Assembly: GCA_009823505.1 (NCBI GenBank)
Contig: VZQC01000396.1
Location: 376,275-440,274, forward strand
From: Rhizomys pruinosus
Lineage: Eukaryota; Chordata; Mammalia; Rodentia; Spalacidae
Reading direction: 5' to 3'
Length of the DNA: 64,000 bases
Below, piece after piece: positions 36,501-45,500 of this stretch. A program made the position numbers and the translations under genes. Each line of letters begins with the position of its first letter. Within the stretch, counting starts at the first letter, position 1. The notes under the pieces are model-generated. The model searched no databases. It had not been told where the DNA came from and saw only the letters and a program-made list of their open reading frames with translations.

Positions 36501-39500
36501 ACTGAATGACTGGGTCTTTACTGTCCTCTGCTGGGTCAGTGCCAGTCATGCAGGTGGCTGCTCCATGCATTTAGGAACTGAGAAGGCAGTGGGCAGCTGG
36601 CCCTGGCTGGAGGAGGAACCTTGCTAGCCATGCTGCTCCCCCTCCCGGGGTTTCGTGCTGACTGGAGCCTCCCCTCCACCACATTCAGTGCCAGCGTTTC
36701 CTCAGCTCAGGTGGAACCTTCACCTAACTGTTGACCCTGCACCCACCCACAGTGTCTTTGTTATTCTCTGTGTTCCACAAGCCCAGCCCTTAGCTCACCT
36801 CTAACCCCATCCCAGTGCTTCCCAAAGGGAACCAGTTGGGTCTCCTTGGCCTGTTGCCTAGAGGGTGGCTTGGCTCACCATATAAACTTGGTCTCCTTCC
36901 TGGATACACACACCCTCTGAGGAAACCCACTTCAGTCCTCATAATGAGGCTGTCTTGCAGCATTTGTCAGGCTGGGCATAGTGCTACATCTTGACTTGAA
37001 TCACCGTCATGTCATCCTCACAGTAACTCATCATCTCTATGTGATTGGCAAGGCAGGGGCTTGGTCAGCAGTTTCCCGGTAGTGTGCTACCAGTGAGCAG
37101 CACAATAGACACTGGCTGCTCTGGCAGACTCCAAATGGTCTTTGGGCTTAATGCATTGCCTTCCTGGTAAAAGCTCCTTCGTGCTACTTCCCCTGCATGC
37201 CTCAGTTCTTCTGCACATTTGGGCCATGCCGAGCATCTGAATCCCATCCGAAAGGCCTTCGAGAACCAGGGGCTTCCCCCTTAGCTGCCTCCTGCTGAAC
37301 TGTCCCCAGCCCTCCTTCCCGCCCAGCCATGGGGGCCTGCAGGGAAGGCAACCAGTGCCCTCGCTCCTGTGCAGCGTCCTGACCTGCTGCTGCCTGAGGT
37401 GCACCTTTTCTTTTTTTTTGGTCTTTTCGAGACAGGGTCTCCCTGTAGCCCCAGCTGTCCTGGAACTCACTCTGTAGACCAGGCTGGCCTTGAACTCACA
37501 AGATCCGCCTGCCTCTGCCTCCCGAGTGCTAGGATTAAAGGCGTGTGCCACCACGCCCGGCTATTTTTTTATTTTTTATGTTTATGAATGTACCATCTGC
37601 AGGTGGGTTTGTGCATCTGTGTCGTGCAATGCCGCGGAAGTCAGAAGAGGGTGTCGGATTCCCCTGGAACTGGAGTTAAAGACAGTTCTCAGCTGCCATG
37701 TGGGTGCTGGGGATCGAACCTGGGTCCTCTGCAAGAGCAGTCAGTGCTCTTGACCGCTAGGCCATCTCTCCAGCCCGAGGTGCACATCTTGACAAGTCAC
37801 GGGCGAAGGCTCTGGTAGACTGGGCAGAACCTCCGGGCCCCAGTCTGCCTGTCCCCTGCTCATGGCTGTGGCAAGTCACTCACTCTCTCGCATTTTTCCC
37901 TTCACTTATACAGAGGGGAAACCTGCCTTGAGCTTCACAAATGGAAGAAACCACAGTGTCCAGGGTCCAAACTCAGCTCCTTGCTGTTCCCTGATGAGAT
38001 CAGAACAGTTGAGCGCTTTAAGGGCTTCCTCCACAGGGGACACTGGACATCTATGAGGTGCCTCTTCTGGGTCCCACATTCTTTGTCCAGGCCTGAATGG
38101 TGGACAAAGCACCAAGGAGGAGGGGGAGAGGCTGCTGCACACACCCTGCCCTGCCCTCTGCTGGCCCTGGGTGTTAATGCTGTGCCTGGGGAGCCTTTTA
38201 AGAAATGGTAGGGCTGGGCGTGGTGGCGCACGCCTTTAATCCTAGTTCTGGGAGGCAGAGGCAGGTGGATCTTTGTGAGTTCAAGGCCAGCCTGATCTAC
38301 AGAGCGAGTTCAAGGACAGCTGTGGCTACAGGGAGACCCTGTCTCAAAAAGACCAAAAAAAAAACAAAACAACAACAACAACAACAAAACCACTAATGGG
38401 GAGCCTGTCCAAGACAGCATAAAAAAAAAAAAAAAAGATGGTAGGAGACACCAGAACCGACAGTGACCCCCAGTGGGCATTTCTGAGAGATGGAGACACC
38501 AGAACTGACAGTGACCCCCAGTGGACATTTCTAAGAGATGGTAGGAGACACCAAAGCCCACAGTGACCCCCAGTGGATGTTTCTGAGAGATGATAGGAGA
38601 CCCCAGAACCCACAGAGACCCCCAGTGGACGTTTCTGAGAGATGGTAGGAGACACCAGAACTGACAGTGATCCCCAGTGGACGTTTCTGAGAGATGGTAG
38701 GAGACACCAAAGCCCACAGTGACCCCCAGTGGACGTTTCTGAGAGATGGTAGGAGACACCAGAACCCACAGTGACCCCCAGTGGACGTTTCTGAGAGATG
38801 GTAGGAGACCCCAGAACCCACAGTGACCCCCAGTGGACGTTTCTGAGAGATGGTAGGAGACCCCAGAACCCACAGTGACCCCCAGTGGACGTTTCTGAGA
38901 GATGGTAGGAGACACCCGAACCCACAGTGACCCCCAGTGGACGTTTCTGAGAGATGGTAGGAGACCCCAGAACCCACAGTGACCCCCAGTGGACGTTTCT
39001 AAGAGATGGTAGGAGACCCCAGAACCCACAGTGACCCCCAGTGGACGTTTCTGAGAGATGGTAGGAGACACCAGAACCCACAGTGACCCCCAGTGGACGT
39101 TTCTGAGAGATGGTAGGAGACCCCAGAACTCATAGTGACCCCAGTGGACGTTTCTGACCTGTTGTCCATGCCCATTCCACATTCATGCATTTCCTGAAGA
39201 CTTCAGAAAAGGATGTGGACTCATGGTGTGGGGCCCGGGTAAGCACAGATAGGTGTGGTCCCTCCTTCCATGGGCCTTCTGCTCTAGGTACAGAGACTGC
39301 TTAGCAGATGGTTACAGTTGTACACTGGAAAGATGCCAGGCGGTGTGGGGGACGAAGGGACAGCAGCTCTGCCTGAGTAGTTGGAAATAACTTCTCTGAA
39401 CTAGAAATTCCAGGAATCGGAAGTGGAAGTTAACCCAGTACTGGGCGGGGCCTTGAGCAGATTGGGCCCTGCTGTGTGGAGAACATGGTGGCCCCAAGGT

Positions 39501-42500
39501 GGGCTTCGCTGATGTGCACACGTTTGTGTAGTAGCCCTGTTGTCAGGATCTTCCTCCCACATACCACATTCCCATGTGCTCCACACCTGAACCTGGGTAG
39601 CCTCCTGGACAGCATGCCCTGGCTGAAGCCTCTTCCAGCGGTCACAGCCTCTGCTTCCTTCTCCAAATTCCATGGCACATGTCATCCTCACAGACATTGC
39701 CCCTGCCCTTGGCCAGGGCCAGAACTCAGATTCCTGAATGAGTACTTTAGCTGTGACTTCCTTATAGTAGACCAGGGGCCTGGCCTTGACCTCTGCCTGG
39801 TGGGGCTCAATGGGCCTGATGATGTGGATGTGGGTGAGGAGGTGGAGCAGAGTAGGGGTGGTAGGAAGTGCCATGCTGGGATCGAGTGGATCTCCGGTCT
39901 CACCCAAGGCCCATTTTTCTTTCCTGGGTTCTCTCCTGAGCAGTTCAAGAGGCCGACTCACTTGTCAGTATGCAGCTGGGAGCCACCCACCCTCCAGCAC
40001 CAGCCTCAGCCAAGAAAACCAAGGCAGCGGCTGCATCAGGGGGCCAGGGTGGGGCCTCTCGGAAGGAGAAGAAGGGAAAGCACAAAGGTCAGCTTGCCAT
40101 CTCAGCCCCCCCAGAGATCTGGCCACGCTGGGATGGGGAGCAGTGTGTCCTCTGACCCAGAAGTGGGGGAGGCCGAAGAATGTCACTGTTCATGCACTCA
40201 GGTGTGCCCAGAGTGCCGGCAGCAGGCCATGCCAGCTTGTGGGTGCCCGGGCTGCTCTGTGGGTATGGGATGCCTTGTTAGACTGCCAGGAGCTGCAGCT
40301 AAGCTGTGGCTCAGAACCACCCCTTCCTCCCGCCCTTGTTTGGCCTGAGCTCCCTCGGAACGAGGACACTCCTTCGGTGGGAGCGTACTGCCCCACGTTT
40401 ACAGGCACGTGCTGCCAGCTCCGCCTTGTAACATGGGCTTCCTTCCTGCCTTGAACACCATGGACTCCACGTCCACCCGTCTAACCCACAGACCAGCGGA
40501 CCTTCTGCTCCTCAGTCTAGCAGAGATCTCTAGGGACCAAGGACAGTGATGATGGCCACAGGTCCTGTTTCCTGGCCGCTCTTGTTTCCTAATCCTTGCC
40601 ATGGGCAGTGATGTCCAGGCCACTGTGCCATAGGTGGACAGTGGGGTATCAGAGTCCATTTGTTTTTGGAGCTGGCTGCACAACTGAGCAGAGAAGCTGC
40701 TTATGGGCCAACCCTGCTTCTGTTACTAAAGCTGCAACCACTTGGGCAGGGGATGGGAAGAAGGCAGACTGCAAGGGGATGACAGAGCATGAGGACGGGG
40801 GGCCGTCTGCTTAGGAAGGCAAGCGTGTGCAGAGAGAGGGGCCATTATTTCCAGTGATGAATACTCTGTGCGCGTGCAAGCATGTGTGAGAGAGAACAGC
40901 AGTATGTATAACTTGTAGCTGGCTGTATCTAGGAATGACTGTTGGACTCAGCTTTGTTTTGGACTGATCCTTGTTCTCCGTCTTGTTCTTCTCCTGTGTA
41001 GTTAATTTTGTAAATAATGGTTGCTGTCTGTCTTAAGGATGTAGGTATTTCAGGCCAACCCTTGGCAATTATTGGGGGGAAGAAAAGAAAAGAAGAAACG
41101 AGCCATACATCTCCTTACAGCTTACCAAGCATTAACAAGCTGACATCAGTCAGTAGTTTCTTAAAAACCAGTTTTGCAAATACAGCTTTGCACAGGGTCT
41201 TCTCCTTCATCCCTGTCCACCCCTCTTCATGGACATCTGAGGACCCAGGCCCTCCTCTCCCCTCTGGATGTAACTCAGGAGTATCTGGCCTACAGGCACC
41301 AGCGGGCCAACAGCCCTGGCAGAAGACAAGTCTGAGGCCCAAGGCCCAGTGCAGATCCTGACTGTGGGCCAGTCAGACCACGCCAAGGACGCAGGGGAGA
41401 CAGCAGCCGGTGGGGGCGCTCGGCCCAGTGGGCAGGACCTTCGTGCCACGATGCAGAGGAAGGGTGAGCCCCATGGGGGCCCAGCTGGGACCAAAGCTCA
41501 GTTCCAGGTTCTCAGAGGCAGCCTTCTCCAGGAGCATCGATCGTGCTCCTGCACCCGGTCCACCCCTTCCCTGGACGTGGGGGAGGGGCATTCTCAGAGA
41601 CAGATGAGAAGCTTTTGAGCAAGGACCCCTGATGAGGCCAAATTCAGGGAAAGAAGTATGAACTGGGGTAGCCAGCCAGCAGCCCAATCCTGTCTCTAAC
41701 TCTAGGAAGCCCAGGTTTGCCTGAAGGTTTCCTTTCTTATTTTTGTTTGAGACAGGATCTCCCTGTAGCTCCAGCTGACCTAGAACTCCCTGTGTAGACC
41801 AGGCTGGCCTCAATCTCAAGGAGATCTGCCTGCCTTGGCCGCCCGAGTGCTGGGATTCAAAGCATTCGCCACTGCCCCTGGCCTTCCTTTCCCTTTTGCT
41901 CCTTAAATGAAAGTTCTTCCTGCCAGGCTAGGAGAGAGGCACAGGATGCTGGGGTGGGCAGGTCCTCCTTGGAAACCTGCTGCCCGCTTTCCCCAGTCTG
42001 AGTCCTAACCCTAATAAACTCTTGGTGCACAGTAGCAGAGAGCAGCTGAGTAGGCCCACAGACCCATTGTAAGGAACCTACCTAAGCACTAGATCATGGA
42101 GAAGAAAGAGCTGTTAAGACAACTCAGAAATGAGTGGCATTCTGTGTCAGTGCGGACAGCCAAGACGGGCTCAGGGTCAGCCCCGCTCACAGGCAGAGTG
42201 CGGACAGCCAAGACGGGCTCAGGGTCAGGCCCGCTCACAGGCAGAGTGAGGTACTAAGGCCTATTCCCTCATAGAGTCTGTGGCCTTTAGTAGGCTTCAA
42301 GTCCAAAACAGCTTCCCTGTGCAGGCTCAGCTCAGGCTTTGATACTAAGAGACAAGGGGCAGTGCAACTGGTAGGCACGAAGCGGGTGTGACGCAGGGAC
42401 TGAGCTGAAACTGGGTGGTAGGGATGGAGGATCGTGACTAGCATCAGCTCATGTGTCTGTCAGAGAATGTGTGTCCTTGTATACGTCTGGACATGTAGGA

Positions 42501-45500
42501 GTACATATGGCAACATGAGGCTGTGTGCAGATGGCTGTGTGAGATTGCATGAGTGCCTGGGTGTAGGTGAGTCAGTGCCTGATCGTGCATGTACATGTGA
42601 CCACCAGTGTTCTTGCTGTAAGCCCCACTTGTCATCCGTCCCTTTCCTCTGCCCACCACAGGCATCTCTAGCAGCATGAGTTTCGATGAGGAAGATGATG
42701 AAGATGAGAACAGCTCTAGTTCCTCCCAGTTACATAACGACACCCGCCCCAGCTCAGCCACTAGCAGGAAGTCCACCAGGGTGAGTGACGAGCCCCTCCC
42801 TGCAGGAGACTGACACCAGTGTCCACCCCTGGGGTCGTTCTCACTTGCTTTCTGTTGCTGTAGTAAACACTGACCAAAAGCAGCTGTAGGAGAAAGGATT
42901 TGACACACTCCTTCAGGTCCCAGTCCATCACTGAAAGAAGTTGGGGCAGAAACTTGGGCGAGAATTCAGAGCAGAACCCGTGCGGGACACTGCTTGCTGC
43001 CTTGCTCTCCGCTGCTCCCACGCTCAGGCTCAGCTAGCTTTCTCTTTTTAAATAAATGTTATTCATTACTATTTTATTCTATGTGTATGAGTGTATTACC
43101 TGCATGTATAGAAGTGTATTCCTTCTGTGTAATGCCCACAGAGATCAGAAGAGGGTGTCAGATCCCCTAGAACTGGAGTTACAGATGATGGTTAGTTACC
43201 ATATGGATGGAAATGGAACCCAGGTCCTCTGCAAAGGTAGCCAGTGCTCTAATCACTGAGCCATCTCTCTATCCACTCAGCTAGCTAGCTTACATAACCC
43301 AGGCTAACCTACCTAGGGATGGTTCTGCCAACAGTGGATTGGGTGCTCCCACATCAATCATCAGTCAGAACAGCCCCTCCCAGGCATGGCCATAGGCCAT
43401 TCTGATCTGAACAACCACCCCTCCCCCAAAAACTCAAGGCTTTGTCCAGGTGACAGAGGAAGCTAAGCAGGACATGGACGTGACAGCTGATGAGAAGTGG
43501 GCTCTCTGGGGCCACGCGCCTGTGAGGAGCTTCTCCAGCCAGGCGATTCTGCTTTTCTACCCGATGTGCCCAAGCAAGGTCGGGGCTAGGATAGAGGGGG
43601 GATGTACCTGGGCAGGATGACCCCCAGAGTACCTGCCCATACCCCCATCTTACCTCTAGGAACTGCTGAGAAGGGAAACAGGCTGAAGAAAGCTCCTGAC
43701 CACAGGGCTGGATACGCACCTCATCCCAGGGATTCTGACCAACGTCTCCCTTTACCGTGTCAGGAGGCAGATTTTGATCCTACACCACCAGTTCGGCCTG
43801 TTAAGATTCCTTTTGGCTCAGGCTCTACTCTCTCCACATAGGAGGCAGCCTCAGCCCCCAGCCCAACAGCTCCAGAGCCACCAGTGGATGTCGAGGTGCA
43901 GGATGTGGAGGAGTTTGCACTGAGGCCAGCCCCCCAGGGTATCACCGTCAAATGCCGCATCACTCGGGATAAGAAGGGGATGGACCGGGGCATGTACCCT
44001 ACCTACTTTCTACATCTAGACCGTGAGGATGGTAAGAAGGTAAGGTTCTGCTTATCTAGGCAAGCCTGAAGATCTGGGGGCTAGAATCTGACAGGAACCT
44101 TAGATGCAACACTGACGTGTCAGCTCCTCGGGGAAACAAAAGCCTCCACGCCTCAACCCATGTTTTTCCTGGTGTTTATGTGTGTGACACAGATGTACTG
44201 GGGGAAATGAAACAAGAATCATTTGTATGAGCCAAGGTATGTGAGTGGCCACCATGAGTGTAGGCCAGAGTTGGCTCTCAATGATGCTGCTTCACTTCCT
44301 TAGGTGTTCCTGCTGGCAGGAAGGAAGAGGAAGAAGAGTAAAACTTCCAATTACCTCATCTCCGTGGACCCAACAGACTTGTCTCGGGGTGGGGACAGCT
44401 ACATTGGGAAATTACGGTACAGGCTCTCTGCCAGGAATGGGGAGGGAGGGAGGGAGGGAGGGAGGAGGTTCTCCGCTGTATGTGAATGAGACCAGGGTTA
44501 GATCCTCTACCAGGATTCTATCAGATTCAACCAGAGGCTAGTCTGTGCCCAGCTTTGAGCCAAACTAAGCTGCTCCTCAGGTGGGTCCGAGGCCCAGCAT
44601 TTGTGAGTGGTCAAGCCAGGGCGCTTCTGGTGATACATAACCACCATGAAAGCTTCTTTGGCTTCATGGGCAGAGCCAAGGGGTGGGGCAGGGCAGAGAG
44701 GAGGCCGTCAGGTGGGAGAGCAGGGCTAGAGGGGGGCCTCATTGAGGGGAGGAGGGAGGTTGGCTGAGTTTCAGATTTGGGGAGCATAAGCAAAGATTAT
44801 AGAGGAGTAGCTACAACTGAAAATTGGGGAGACAGGACAGCCATTTCCCATGGGGTACAGAATCCCGTGTCCTCCTAGATGCCGTTCTGCTTACTCGCCT
44901 CTCAGGCAAGTAGCACCCCTGTCCCCTCAGAGAAACTTCTGAACCCCTGTCCCCTCAGAAACCTCTGAATCTTGATGCACTCCCTGAATTTTTCATTGAA
45001 ACAAGATGCCTGCCCTTTGAGCCAACATAGAGCTAGTGCAGACTTGCTTATGGAGTACCTACAACGTGGATTCAGTAAACAGTGTGCCCTCCAGGTCGGA
45101 CCTGACCCAGCCCACAATATGCTGCACCTTCTTTGTAAGACACAGGGAAGGGAGTATATAACTCTTGATTGTTCCTTTCCTTCAGGTCTAACCTGATGGG
45201 CACCAAGTTCACTGTTTATGACAATGGCGTCAATCCTCAGAAAGCATCATCCTCTACATTGGAAAGTGGGACCTTACGCCAGGAGCTGGCAGCTGTGTGC
45301 TATGTGAGTCCTCAGTTCCTGGGTAGATGTGAACAACCCAGGCCGTTCTGCCTGACCCCAGGGACACTCCACCTGTCTTGGTAGGCAGTCAAGGCTGTGT
45401 GCAGAAGGGCTGTCCTCTGCAGTGTGACCTTGCCTGGCACAAGGTTCAGATCATAGCAGGCCAAGTTCCTGGAGCGCTCTGGGAACCACTCCAGGTTCTG

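Larger units (their letters stand above)
35914..39943 (+). other. Tub: Tub intron 3 (4.0 kb)
   Basis: GT-AG intron containing adjacent antisense B1 and B2 elements, one sense B1 and the 52-bp minisatellite. No additional exon recognised. Confidence 0.88.
41464..42661 (+). other. Tub: Tub intron 5
   Basis: 1.2-kb GT-AG intron holding one antisense B1 and a 48-bp duplication. Confidence 0.88.
42781..43841 (+). other. Tub: Tub intron 6
   Basis: 1.06-kb GT-AG intron. About half of it is an old antisense repeat (42845-43385) split by a younger B2. Confidence 0.88.

Noticed and set aside
38310..39182. 290-codon minus-strand open frame over the 52-bp array
   Set aside because: It is a product of stop-free tandem units inside a Tub intron, starts in non-repeat sequence without splice or promoter context, and other frames are equally open.
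39476..40348. 290-codon plus-strand frame spanning Tub exon 4
   Set aside because: It reads exon 4 in a different frame from tubby and extends through both intron flanks without splice logic.
41000..41300. Possible alternative exon before Tub exon 5
   Set aside because: The open frame preceding exon 5 has no acceptor that keeps the tubby frame, and the exon 4-5 junction at 40087/41296 already reproduces the expected protein.
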